A stretch of DNA of 21,719 nucleotides from Firmicutes bacterium UBA994 (GTDB lineage Bacteria > Bacillota > UBA994): the NCBI GenBank assembly GCA_002292025.1, contig DBBC01000138.1, positions 1-21,719 of the forward strand, given 5' to 3'. This document shows positions 14,979 to 21,719 of the stretch, in pieces. The first letter of the stretch is position 1; every line of letters starts with the position of its first letter. The notes under the pieces are model-generated. The model saw only the letters and a list, made by a program, of their open reading frames with translations. It was not told the DNA's origin and did not search any database. A program made the position numbers and the translations under genes.

Positions 14979-15034
14979 TTCGTGTCCTTCGTGGAGGGTG
15001 ACTACTTACATGGCGGGATGGCTGAGCAGTTATG
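14979..15034. repeat. Composite dispersed repeat upstream of nadE
   Basis: CGTGTCCTTCGTGGAGGGTGACTACTTA is matched at about 24 of 28 positions by the element at 5599-5626, and GGCGGGATGGCTGAGCAG ends it as in that copy. A third trace of the tail (TGCTGAGCAGTTG) is at 15850-15863. The start GGCGGGATGGCTGAGCAG recalls the 5' end of a tRNA but no cloverleaf follows. Confidence 0.7.
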
Positions 15035-15070
15035 TATAGGCAGCTAACCGCCCAATTAAGGGGGATTACC

Positions 15071-15799
15071 ATGGAAGCAGCAGTTATCACGCGCAAAATC
15101 AGCACGTGGATCGCGCAACAGGTACGCGCCGCTAAAATGAACGGTGTGGTGTTCGGCTTAAGTGGTGGTCTTGATTCAGCGGTGGTGGCGGGATTAGCAA
15201 AACTCGCCCTGCCTGAAAGTTCCATCGGGATTATCTTGCCGATACATTCGGACCCATTAGATCGCGAACAGGCGTTACTGGTGGCCCGAGCCTTTGACCT
15301 GAGAGTACTGGACGTGGACCTATCCGCAGCCTATGAGACTTTCCTCGGTGCGGTATCCGCCCCTTTCGCCGGTGGGGAACTTTCACGGTTAGTCCTAGCA
15401 AACATCAAGCCGCGTCTGCGCATGGCAGCTCTCTACTTCTACGCAGGCGCCCATTCGTGCTTGGTGCTTGGGACGGGTAACCTCAGCGAGTACACGGTCG
15501 GCTACTTCACCAAGCACGGCGATGGCGGAGTAGATCTGATGCCGCTAGCCTCCTTAGTTAAAGCGCAGATCAGGGAGTTAGCTCTATACCTTGGAGTGCC
15601 CCAAGTGATTTTAGACAAACCTCCTACCGCTGGCCTTTGGGCAAACCAAACTGATGAAGCGGAAATGGGTATTACCTATGCTGAGCTTGACCAATATATC
15701 TTGACGGGCGAGGCCGAGCCGCATATTAAAGAGCGGGTTGACCACATGGCGGCGATAAGCGCACACAAGAAGCGTATGCCGCCCATACCTAAGTTGTAG
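15071..15799 (+). CDS. nadE: NH3-dependent NAD+ synthetase
   Basis: A 242-residue cytoplasmic enzyme that amidates nicotinic acid adenine dinucleotide to NAD+ using ATP and ammonia. PP-loop SGGLDS at 31-36, then LVLGTGNLSEYTVGYFTKHGDGG, LMPLASLVKAQIRELA and KPPTAGLWANQTDEAEMGITY, all standard NadE blocks. There is no N-terminal nitrilase domain, so it is the short, ammonia-using form; the glutaminase encoded at 10328-11230 could supply ammonia, but that link is only inference. ATG 15071 follows AAGGGGG at about 7 bases. An upstream in-frame ATG at 15032 would translate the end of the dispersed repeat and is rejected. LarB in this window competes for the same dinucleotide that NadE uses. Confidence 0.93.
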   Translation: MEAAVITRKISTWIAQQVRAAKMNGVVFGLSGGLDSAVVAGLAKLALPESSIGIILPIHSDPLDREQALLVARAFDLRVLDVDLSAAYETFLGAVSAPFAGGELSRLVLANIKPRLRMAALYFYAGAHSCLVLGTGNLSEYTVGYFTKHGDGGVDLMPLASLVKAQIRELALYLGVPQVILDKPPTAGLWANQTDEAEMGITYAELDQYILTGEAEPHIKERVDHMAAISAHKKRMPPIPKL

Positions 15800-15823
15800 C
15801 AATAGTTACCTTCCCCGGACGGA

Positions 15824-15877
15824 TTCCTGCTTGGCGCGCTTGTCTAAACATGCTGAGCAGTTGCGATTAAGCAGGAA
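15824..15877. repeat. 9-bp inverted repeat in the nadE-ruvC gap
   Basis: TTCCTGCTT (15824-15832) and AAGCAGGAA (15869-15877) are perfect reverse complements 36 bases apart. The interior holds TGCTGAGCAGTTG, related to the tail of the composite repeats. As RNA the loop is long and there is no T-run, so it is not a normal terminator. Confidence 0.5.
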
Positions 15878-15919
15878 AAATAGCCGCCATCGCGAACCTT
15901 TGTTCAGGGGAGTGGTCGC

Positions 15920-16426
15920 ATGATCGTACTTGGCATAGATCCCGGTATCGGCGTGACAGGTTATGGCGTGGCAGAGGAACAAGGGAGCGGAGCAATGCTG
16001 CTAGAGCATGGCGCGATTCGCACGCCACCTCATGCCCCCTTGCCGGAACGGCTTAAGGCTGTATTCCACGGTCTTGACGCTATCTGCCGCCGCTTTGATT
16101 TGGACTGTATGGCTATAGAGCAGCTGTTTTTTAACACCAACGCAACCACAGCTCTTTCGGTAGGGCAGGCGAGAGGGGTCGCGCTGCTCGTTGCGGCGCA
16201 ACATGGTTTGGAGGTGGCGGAGTACACTCCGCTGCAGATCAAACAGGCAGTTACAGGCTATGGACGCGCCGACAAGACGCAAGTGCAGCGTATGGTACAG
16301 TCTCTCCTAGGGCTGGCGGACATTATTCGCCCCGATGACGCTGCCGATGCTGTGGCCGTTTGTCTTTGCCACTTGCAGTCCTACCGATATCGGCGCGCTG
16401 TCAGCAAGGGAGGAAGCCATGTATAG
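15920..16426 (+). CDS. ruvC: RuvC Holliday junction endonuclease
   Basis: A 168-residue nuclease that cuts Holliday junctions as a dimer. The four catalytic acidic residues are in place: D7 in LGIDPGIGVTGYGV, E67 in AIEQLFF, and D140 and D143 in DDAADAVAVCLCH. The conserved GQARGVAL and GYGRADKTQV blocks are present. Start ATG 15920 has GGGGAG 7 bases upstream. It is the first gene of the ruvCAB cluster, and its last codons overlap ruvA by 8 bases. Confidence 0.96.
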   Translation: MIVLGIDPGIGVTGYGVAEEQGSGAMLLEHGAIRTPPHAPLPERLKAVFHGLDAICRRFDLDCMAIEQLFFNTNATTALSVGQARGVALLVAAQHGLEVAEYTPLQIKQAVTGYGRADKTQVQRMVQSLLGLADIIRPDDAADAVAVCLCHLQSYRYRRAVSKGGSHV

Positions 16427-17027
16427 CTACATCTCCGGCGTGCTCAAGCACAAGACGGCGGGAGTGGCAGTAGTCGATAACAGCGGCATTGGCTATAAGA
16501 TTTTTACTGCGGGACGAGTACTGGCCGAACTACCCCTTGGGGAGCACGTTACTTTATACACGTACTTGCACGTGCGCGAGGACGAGCTCTCGCTTTACGG
16601 TTTCCCGGATGCCGAGGGAGTGGCGCTGTTTGAAGCGTTGCTGGGGATAACGGGCATTGGTCCCAAAGTAGCGCTTAATATTTGCGCTGCGGGCAGCACC
16701 ATGGCAGTTTATGGGGCGATCGCGGCGGGTGATGTCGCTTGGCTAACCAAAGTCCCCGGCGTGGGCCGCAAAACCGCCGAACGGTTGGTGCTAGAACTAA
16801 AAGACAAACTTTTGCGTCAAGAATCGCTGGTGCCGGGTACTGTGCACGCCATCTCCTACGCCGCGCTCGGCGTAGAGGGTCAAGCCATGGGGGCACTTCT
16901 GGGACTTGGATATCAGGAGCAAGAGTTTTTGCCGCACCTTAAGCAGGCACTGGCGCTACTTGGCCCACACGCCACAGTGGAGGAAGTGCTGCGGGCCGTA
17001 TTGAGAACACTGGCGCAAGGGAGATAG
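16419..17027 (+). CDS. ruvA: RuvA Holliday junction DNA-binding subunit
   Basis: A 202-residue subunit that tetramerises on the junction and recruits RuvB. N-terminal OB fold MYSYISGVLKHKTAGVAVVD to LHVREDELSLYGF; two helix-hairpin-helix motifs, ITGIGPKVALNI and VPGVGRKTAERLVLELKDKL; then a flexible linker and the C-terminal RuvB-binding domain (EGQAMGALLGLGYQEQEF). The ATG at 16419 overlaps the ruvC end and has GGGAGG (16408-16413) 5 bases upstream. The longer frame from 16335 lies inside ruvC and is rejected. ruvB begins 5 bases after the stop. Confidence 0.96.
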   Translation: MYSYISGVLKHKTAGVAVVDNSGIGYKIFTAGRVLAELPLGEHVTLYTYLHVREDELSLYGFPDAEGVALFEALLGITGIGPKVALNICAAGSTMAVYGAIAAGDVAWLTKVPGVGRKTAERLVLELKDKLLRQESLVPGTVHAISYAALGVEGQAMGALLGLGYQEQEFLPHLKQALALLGPHATVEEVLRAVLRTLAQGR

Positions 17028-17032
17028 CAGTT

Positions 17033-18034
17033 TTGGAGAAAAGAATTATCAGCGCTCACGCCAATATCGACGAAGAAGCGTTAGATATAAGCCTGCGCCC
17101 CAAGTACTTGCGGGAGTACATTGGCCAAAGCAAAATCAAGGAAAACTTGCAGGTGTTTATCGAGGCCGCAAGAAGGCGCAGAGAGCCGCTTGATCACGTC
17201 TTGCTCTATGGTCCGCCTGGGCTAGGCAAGACCACATTAGCGGGTGTAATTGCCAACGAGTTAGGCGTGCAATTGCGCGTTACGTCCGGGCCGGCGATTG
17301 AGCGCCCGGGAGACGCCGCCGCCATCCTTACTAATTTGGGTGAGAACGATTGCTTGTTTATTGACGAAATCCACCGCTTAAGCCGCGCCGTGGAGGAAGT
17401 GCTGTATCCTGCCTTAGAAGATTTTGCCTTAGATATTATCATCGGCAAAGGTCCGAGCGCGCGCAGTATTCGTTTAGATTTGCCAAAATTTACGCTGATT
17501 GGTGCTACTACACGGGCTGGTTCGCTCACCTCTCCGCTACGGGACCGTTTTGGGGTAATTTGCCGCTTAGAGTTTTATACGACCGCTGAGCTCGAACAGA
17601 TAGTGCGCCGCTCAGCCCGTATCCTGTCGGTGAGGATCGAACAACGGGGCGCGGAAGAACTGGCCCGCCGTGCGCGCGGCACCCCACGTGTTGTAAATAG
17701 GCTGCTGCGCCGGGTGCGTGACTTTGCGCAAGTGCGCGGTGAAGGGGAAATTACCGCCCTGCTGGCCGACAAGGCGCTAGACATGCTTGAGGTCGACGCA
17801 CTAGGGCTTGATGCCGTTGACCGCAAGCTCCTAGAGGCGCTGCTCGATAAGTTCGACGGCGGCCCCGTCGGACTTGAAACCATGGCCGCAGCTATTAGCG
17901 AAGCGCCGGAGACAATTGAAGATGTCATTGAGCCATTCCTGTTGCAGCTGGGCTTTCTGCAAAGGACGCCACGCGGCCGCTTGGCTTCGCGTCTGGCATA
18001 TGGCCACATGAACGTGGATTGGAATAAAGAGTGA
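17033..18034 (+). CDS. ruvB: RuvB Holliday junction branch-migration ATPase
   Basis: A 333-residue AAA+ motor that forms hexamers on either side of RuvA. The N-terminal LRPKYLREYIGQSKIKENL is diagnostic. Walker A GPPGLGKT (60-67), Walker B CLFIDEIHRL, sensor 1 LIGATTRAG, arginine finger in SPLRDRFG, sensor 2 region ARRARGTPRVVNRLLRRVRD, and a C-terminal winged helix (ETIEDVIEPFLLQLGFLQRTPRGR). The start is TTG 17033; AAGGGAG lies about 9 bases upstream, overlapping the ruvA end. queH starts 6 bases after its stop, so ruvCAB-queH is one transcription unit by spacing. Confidence 0.96.
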   Translation: MEKRIISAHANIDEEALDISLRPKYLREYIGQSKIKENLQVFIEAARRRREPLDHVLLYGPPGLGKTTLAGVIANELGVQLRVTSGPAIERPGDAAAILTNLGENDCLFIDEIHRLSRAVEEVLYPALEDFALDIIIGKGPSARSIRLDLPKFTLIGATTRAGSLTSPLRDRFGVICRLEFYTTAELEQIVRRSARILSVRIEQRGAEELARRARGTPRVVNRLLRRVRDFAQVRGEGEITALLADKALDMLEVDALGLDAVDRKLLEALLDKFDGGPVGLETMAAAISEAPETIEDVIEPFLLQLGFLQRTPRGRLASRLAYGHMNVDWNKE

Positions 18035-18040
18035 GCCACG

Positions 18041-18625
18041 GTGGATATATTACTCCACATCTGTTGCGGCCCCTGTGCCACTTACGTGACTCAGTATCTG
18101 TCCACAGAAGGACACGGAGTCTCCGGCTACTTCTATAACCCCAACATCCACCCCTACGGCGAGTATGCGCGGCGCCTAGATGCTGCCCATGTTTGGGCAA
18201 GCAGCGCGGGAGTCTCGCTGAGACACGAAGACATGGGTGATCCGACGGAGTGGATTACAGAAGTGGCCGCCTCTCTGTCAAATAGGTGTTGGGCGTGCTA
18301 TCGCTTGCGCTTACTGAAGACAGCTTTGCTGGCCAAAGACGAAGCTTACGATGCTTTTTCCACTACACTCCTGATCAGTCCCTATCAAAAACACGCCGAA
18401 ATAGTTGCTGCGGCTCAAGCAGTAGCGAGGGAGGTAGGCGTCCCGTTCTACTATCAGGATTTCCGCCCACACTTTCGCGAAACCTTTGCCCCGGCTCGTA
18501 AACTCGGGCTCTACCGCCAGAACTATTGTGGTTGCCTTTTGAGTGACTATGAAAAACAAAAAATGAAGGGCAACGATCCACGAAGGACACCAAGGGGCAC
18601 GAAGGCAAATGGAACTGAGAAATAA
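18041..18625 (+). CDS. queH: QueH epoxyqueuosine reductase with a repeat-derived C-terminal tail
   Basis: A 194-residue enzyme of the QueH (formerly DUF208) family, which reduces epoxyqueuosine in tRNA to queuosine, replacing QueG. The cysteine sets expected for its iron-sulfur and metal site are visible: C8, C9 and C12 in LLHICCGPCATY; C83 and C86 in NRCWACYRLRL; and C163 and C165 in QNYCGCLLS. Start GTG 18041 has only a weak AAGAGTGAG ribosome site in the ruvB end. From residue about 171 (EKQKMKGNDPRRTPRGTKANGTEK) the coding DNA consists of two dispersed repeat sequences, so the last 24 residues are probably a tail gained when repeats entered the gene end. The substrate is made by QueA, encoded two genes downstream. 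Confidence 0.92.
   Translation: MDILLHICCGPCATYVTQYLSTEGHGVSGYFYNPNIHPYGEYARRLDAAHVWASSAGVSLRHEDMGDPTEWITEVAASLSNRCWACYRLRLLKTALLAKDEAYDAFSTTLLISPYQKHAEIVAAAQAVAREVGVPFYYQDFRPHFRETFAPARKLGLYRQNYCGCLLSDYEKQKMKGNDPRRTPRGTKANGTEK
18556..18605. repeat. Two dispersed repeats inside the end of queH
   Basis: ACAAAAAATGAA (18556-18567) is an exact 12-base match, on the opposite strand, to the T-rich tandem unit at 1272-1334. GATCCACGAAGGACACCAAG (18575-18594), with GGGCACGAAGG after it, is a copy of the CCACGAAGGACACGAAGG family. Both lie in the reading frame of queH. Confidence 0.7.
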
Positions 18626-18637
18626 AAGGTTTGTAGC

Positions 18638-18654
18638 AGGACAAGTGTCCCCCA
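18638..18654. repeat. GGGGACACTTGTCC palindrome upstream of the SpoIID-like gene
   Basis: On the minus strand it reads GGGGGACACTTGTCC, matching GGGGACATTTGTCC at 2986-2998 in all but one core base. It sits 44 bases upstream of the SpoIID-like start, in the only gap between queH and that gene. Confidence 0.55.
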
Positions 18655-18697
18655 CGTAAAATACATAGCATAGAGCAAGTGAGGGGAGAGAAAGCTG

Positions 18698-20515
18698 ATG
18701 CGACGAAATTTGCCGGTGAGAGCGACTTTAATAATTATGTTGTGCGTCAGCTTAGCGCTATCGTTCATGCCATTTGAACGGGCGACACATGCCGACGGCT
18801 TGCCGCTAGACAACTACATGTTTCGCATTGGCATTCACCACGGCGCTAACGCTTTGTCCGCCGTGCACCTCAAAGCGAGCGAGCGCGTCCAATTTGGCGT
18901 AACCGGGGCGGACGGATTGGAGATTCCGCTTGTTGCAGACGAAAGCGGAGGCTGGCAAATACACCGTGCGGCTGTCCGCTTGGCTGCGGGGCCCTTTGGC
19001 GACTATGCAGCCGCCGCACAAGTTTTGCCGCGCTGGCCGGCAACTGCCGGGCCGGTTTTTATCTTGCGAGAGAATGCCGGCTATTTTGTGGTCGGCGGCT
19101 TATTTGCCACCGTCGAACACGCAGCGCAACGATTGCCTGAACTAACTGCCGTCGGAATAGGCAATGTCACCGTGCGTGGCATGCTGTCACTTGTCAGCCG
19201 TTCCTTCCTGTCGATCGAAGCGGTGCAACTGGTACAAGCACAGGTGGCCGCGGCAGGGTTAGAAGGGAGGCTGTTTTTTGACGGTACGTGGCGAGTCGCC
19301 GTGGGCAATGCCACAGACACTACCCTAGTCGACTCCTTGCGAGAGGTGCTAGCTTTAGCTACGCCCGAGATGGTATGGGAGTTATTGCCAGCAGACTTCA
19401 GGCGTATCAAAGTAATCAGCCAAGACGGCCGGTTGCTGTTCACTTACGCAAATACCCCCGGACTCCCCTTGCGTGCGGCCAGTAGGGCTGCCTATATGAG
19501 TGTCGAAAGTCGTCGGCACCGCGGGGTATTTGAGTTTACGCTCGACCGAATGAACCGGTTTATGGTTGTCGGGCTTATGCACGTAGACGAGTATCTTAAG
19601 GGCGTAGTGCCGCGAGAAATGCCCGCCACCTGGCCCATGGAAGCGCTAAGAGCACAGGCCGTTGTTGCGCGTACCTACGCTTATGCCAACAGGAATAAGC
19701 ATGCCGCCCTAGGGTTTGATCTCTGTCACCTCAGTACGTGTTGTCAAGCCTACGGTGGGGTAGAGGGGGAGCACCCGAACTCAAGTCAAGCTGTGGCTGA
19801 CACCCGAGGTATTATCGCTCTCTTTAACGGCAGGCCGGCCTCGACCTTTTACCACTCGGACAGCGGTGGGCACACCGAGAATGTGGAAAATGTCTGGACA
19901 AGAGCTATACCTTATCTCATTGGGATACCTGACCCCTTCGGAGCGCTGGCAGGGTCGCCGCATGTCACTTGGGAACGAGAGCTTACGCAGGCGCAAATGC
20001 AGCAGATAGCGCGCTTTAACGGTGCCGACGTGGGCACGGTGCTAGCGGTTACAGTAGAGAATCGTTTCCCGTCAGGCCGCGTGGCTAACCTCAACATAGT
20101 CGGCACGGCGGGCCGTATCGCTCTTACGCGGCAGCAAGCGCGACTGCCGGACGGCAGCACCGGGCTGTTTGCCTTGCGCTCTACGATGTACACGGTCACC
20201 GGCCGCGTGACGCCTGTAGTCGTACAAAGCGCTCACACCACCGCCAATTTGCCGGGGCTGTCAGGCGCGCAAGTGGCTACGGCCGCCGGAACGCAAACCT
20301 TACCCTTAGCACCGGAACACGCGGTGCGCGGAGCGCGCGGGACCGCCGGTCTGAGTTCTACTCCCGATAACTTCGTATTTGGCGGTAGAGGTTGGGGGCA
20401 TGGCGTCGGCATGAGCCAATGGGGTGCTCGCGGCATGGCCGAACGGGGGCATAATTTCCGCGACATCTTGGCACATTATTACCGCGGCATTTGGCTCGTC
20501 GATATCCCCCACTAG
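18698..20515 (+). CDS. SpoIID/LytB-domain exported protein
   Basis: A 605-residue protein with a signal peptide (RRNLPVRATLIIMLCVSLALSF). Residues about 38-235 contain two repeats resembling SPOR-type peptidoglycan-binding folds (FILRENAGYFVVGGLFATVEHA; RLFFDGTWRVAVG). The SpoIID/LytB domain follows from about 255: YLKGVVPREMPATWPMEALR with the likely catalytic E307, AQAVVARTYAYA, TCCQAYGG, TFYHSDSGGHTENVENVW, and the C-terminal FGGRGWGHGVGMSQWGARGMAERG. SpoIID is a lytic transglycosylase that trims stem-peptide-free glycan during engulfment. This larger relative, placed between ruvB/queH and queA, is a known Clostridia arrangement and is probably a general cell-wall enzyme rather than SpoIID itself. 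Start ATG 18698 follows GAGGGGAGAG; spacing is about 6. Confidence 0.9.
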   Translation: MRRNLPVRATLIIMLCVSLALSFMPFERATHADGLPLDNYMFRIGIHHGANALSAVHLKASERVQFGVTGADGLEIPLVADESGGWQIHRAAVRLAAGPFGDYAAAAQVLPRWPATAGPVFILRENAGYFVVGGLFATVEHAAQRLPELTAVGIGNVTVRGMLSLVSRSFLSIEAVQLVQAQVAAAGLEGRLFFDGTWRVAVGNATDTTLVDSLREVLALATPEMVWELLPADFRRIKVISQDGRLLFTYANTPGLPLRAASRAAYMSVESRRHRGVFEFTLDRMNRFMVVGLMHVDEYLKGVVPREMPATWPMEALRAQAVVARTYAYANRNKHAALGFDLCHLSTCCQAYGGVEGEHPNSSQAVADTRGIIALFNGRPASTFYHSDSGGHTENVENVWTRAIPYLIGIPDPFGALAGSPHVTWERELTQAQMQQIARFNGADVGTVLAVTVENRFPSGRVANLNIVGTAGRIALTRQQARLPDGSTGLFALRSTMYTVTGRVTPVVVQSAHTTANLPGLSGAQVATAAGTQTLPLAPEHAVRGARGTAGLSSTPDNFVFGGRGWGHGVGMSQWGARGMAERGHNFRDILAHYYRGIWLVDIPH

Positions 20516-20536
20516 CCGGCAGGCAATTAGTTTTTG

Positions 20537-20630
20537 TCCACGAAGGACACGAAGGACCACTAAGGTGGCTAAGATCGAGATAAACCTTGTTATACTCGTA
20601 TGCTTCGTGTGACTTAGTGTTCTTAGTGGA
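20537..20630. repeat. Imperfect inverted repeat built from the CCACGAAGGACAC family
   Basis: The arm at 20537-20564 (TCCACGAAGGACACGAAGGA onward) and the reverse complement of 20603-20630 agree at roughly 21 of 28 positions. The 38-base spacer contains TGTTATACT. The element fills most of the gap between the SpoIID-like gene and queA. Confidence 0.65.
20588..20596 (+). promoter_or_regulatory. Candidate extended -10 promoter for queA
   Basis: TGTTATACT is a TGn-extended -10 with one mismatch to TATAAT. No good -35 is seen. It lies in the spacer of the inverted repeat at 20537-20630; transcription would begin near the right arm, leaving a leader of about 88 bases before queA. Confidence 0.35.
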
Positions 20631-20690
20631 TCGTACCGTTTATCCCCGAAAGGCACGAGGGATTATTCGCTTATGGGAGGGCGCGCCGGC

Positions 20691-21719
20691 ATGAAACTGA
20701 GCGACTTTGACTTCTCTTTGCCGCCCGAGCTTATAGCGCAGCATCCGCTGGCGGAACGAGCGGCGTCGCGGTTGCTGGTTCTCAGGAAAGCCAGCGGGGA
20801 AATAGAACATCGGCGCTTTCCGGAGGTTTTGCATTTTTTAAACCCTGGGGATGTCTTGGTGCTTAATGATACCAAGGTGCTTCCCGCCCGCCTACTTGGG
20901 CGCAAAAAGAAAACGGGCGCCATGATTGAAGTGGTTTTGCTGAAAGCGCTGTCACACGCCTGTGAATGGGAGGTGCTGGCGCGGCCGGGCAAGAGACTGC
21001 GCGTAGGCACCGAAGTTGAGTTTGGTGCAGGGGAAATGTCGGCAGTAGTCATGAGTGACACCGCTGCCGGCGGCAAAGTGCTGCATTTCACCGTAGAAGG
21101 CGACTTTCATGCGGCGCTTGACCGTTTAGGGCAAATGCCGCTGCCGCCTTACATTAAGCAGCAATTGGCGGACAAAGAACGCTATCAGACCGTGTACTCC
21201 AAAAACTTAGGCTCGGCGGCGGCTCCCACGGCCGGCCTGCACTTCACACAGGAACTGTTGCGTGAAATCACAGACAAAGGCATTGACATAGTGTTCTTGA
21301 CTCTGCATATTGGGCTGGGCACATTCAGGCCGGTGCAAGCGGAGGACATCGCCGAACACAAAATGCACAGCGAGTACTATGAGGTTAAGCCCGAGACTGC
21401 GGCCGCCATTAACAGAGCACGGGAGCGGGGCAACAAGGTGGTGGTCGTAGGCACCACCCCGCTGCGCACACTAGAGACGATTGCCGATCACACAGGACGG
21501 GTACCGTCGGCCTCCGGCTGGACAGATATCTTTATCTATCCGGGGCACCGCTTCCGCGCCGTAGACGGCCTGGTGACTAATTTTCACTTGCCGAAGTCAA
21601 CGTTGATTATGCTTGTGGCCGCCTTGGCGGGGCGAGAAAATGTGCTTCGCGCTTATCAAGCTGCCATTGCGGAGCGGTATCGGTTTTTTTCCTTTGGCGA
21701 CGCGATGCTGATAGTTTAG
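20691..21719 (+). CDS. queA: QueA, S-adenosylmethionine:tRNA ribosyltransferase-isomerase
   Basis: A 342-residue enzyme that transfers and rearranges the ribose of S-adenosylmethionine onto preQ1 in the tRNA wobble base, making epoxyqueuosine. Family blocks in order: MKLSDFDFSLPPELIAQHPL, DVLVLNDTKVLPARLLGRK, MPLPPYIK, AAPTAGLHFTQELL, LTLHIGLGTFRPVQ, HSEYYEV, VGTTPLRTLE, and the C-terminal VTNFHLPKSTLIMLVAALAGRE. The start is ATG 20691 with GGGAGG (20676-20681) 9 bases upstream; the ATG at 20673 would put that site inside the gene. The frame is complete and the TAG is the last three bases of the window; tgt, the usual next gene, would lie beyond. Its product is the substrate for QueH encoded at 18041-18625. 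Confidence 0.96.
   Translation: MKLSDFDFSLPPELIAQHPLAERAASRLLVLRKASGEIEHRRFPEVLHFLNPGDVLVLNDTKVLPARLLGRKKKTGAMIEVVLLKALSHACEWEVLARPGKRLRVGTEVEFGAGEMSAVVMSDTAAGGKVLHFTVEGDFHAALDRLGQMPLPPYIKQQLADKERYQTVYSKNLGSAAAPTAGLHFTQELLREITDKGIDIVFLTLHIGLGTFRPVQAEDIAEHKMHSEYYEVKPETAAAINRARERGNKVVVVGTTPLRTLETIADHTGRVPSASGWTDIFIYPGHRFRAVDGLVTNFHLPKSTLIMLVAALAGRENVLRAYQAAIAERYRFFSFGDAMLIV

Noticed and set aside
15013..15100. GGCGGGATGGCTGAGCAG resembles the start of a tRNA-Leu or tRNA-Ser
   Set aside because: No anticodon arm, T-loop GGTTCGAATC-type sequence or 3' acceptor complement follows, and the nadE start lies within the space a tRNA would need.

Overview
The window looks like a chromosomal stretch from a Gram-positive, probably endospore-forming member of the Firmicutes (Clostridia side, moderately high GC). 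The pointers are strong AGGAGG-type ribosome binding sites, frequent TTG and GTG starts, a SpoIID/LytB-family protein, a YlbF-family protein, QueH in place of QueG, Sec-lipoproteins, and the linkage ruvC-ruvA-ruvB-queH-spoIID-queA. Species cannot be named from sequence alone. No rRNA, tRNA, CRISPR array, transposase or prophage gene was seen, and no gene-free gap exceeds about 265 bases.

Layout. Positions 1-347 (minus) hold the N-terminal part of a TupB-like tungstate/molybdate-type ABC permease, cut by the window edge, with a good extended -10 promoter. Divergent from it is an orphan RQC-like winged-helix protein (452-1249), then a T-rich tandem repeat and a dGTPase-like HD hydrolase (1367-2464). 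The latter meets a small two-helix membrane protein tail to tail, sharing the bases CTAG. At 3083-4941 is a visibly AT-richer MacB/LolD-type ABC exporter pair (permease, then ATPase), bracketed by related GGGGAC/ATTTGTC repeats. It is followed by a small lipoprotein and a D-aminoacylase-family amidohydrolase.

Positions 7411-10227 form an overlapping larE-larC-larB operon that would make the nickel-pincer nucleotide (NPN) cofactor of lactate-racemase-type enzymes. No larA is present in the window. Facing it on the minus strand are a serine-dependent glutaminase, a lipoprotein with two FMN-binding domains (PplA-like layout) and a tandem-GNAT acetyltransferase.

From 13491 everything is on the plus strand: a YlbF-family protein directly joined to a YchF/Obg-like nucleotide-binding protein, NH3-dependent NAD synthetase, the Holliday-junction operon ruvC-ruvA-ruvB, queH, a large SpoIID/LytB-domain exported protein, and queA, whose stop codon is the last base triplet of the window. 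QueA makes epoxyqueuosine in tRNA and QueH reduces it to queuosine, so the two ends of this block act in successive steps.

The least ordinary signal is in the gaps. Several short dispersed repeat families recur in intergenic DNA: a CCACGAAGGACACGAAGG element, a GGGATGnCTGAGCAG element, a GGGGACAyTTGTCC palindrome and a T-rich 21-bp tandem unit. They sit next to start codons, form an inverted repeat around the likely queA promoter, and have apparently been read into the C-terminus of QueH.
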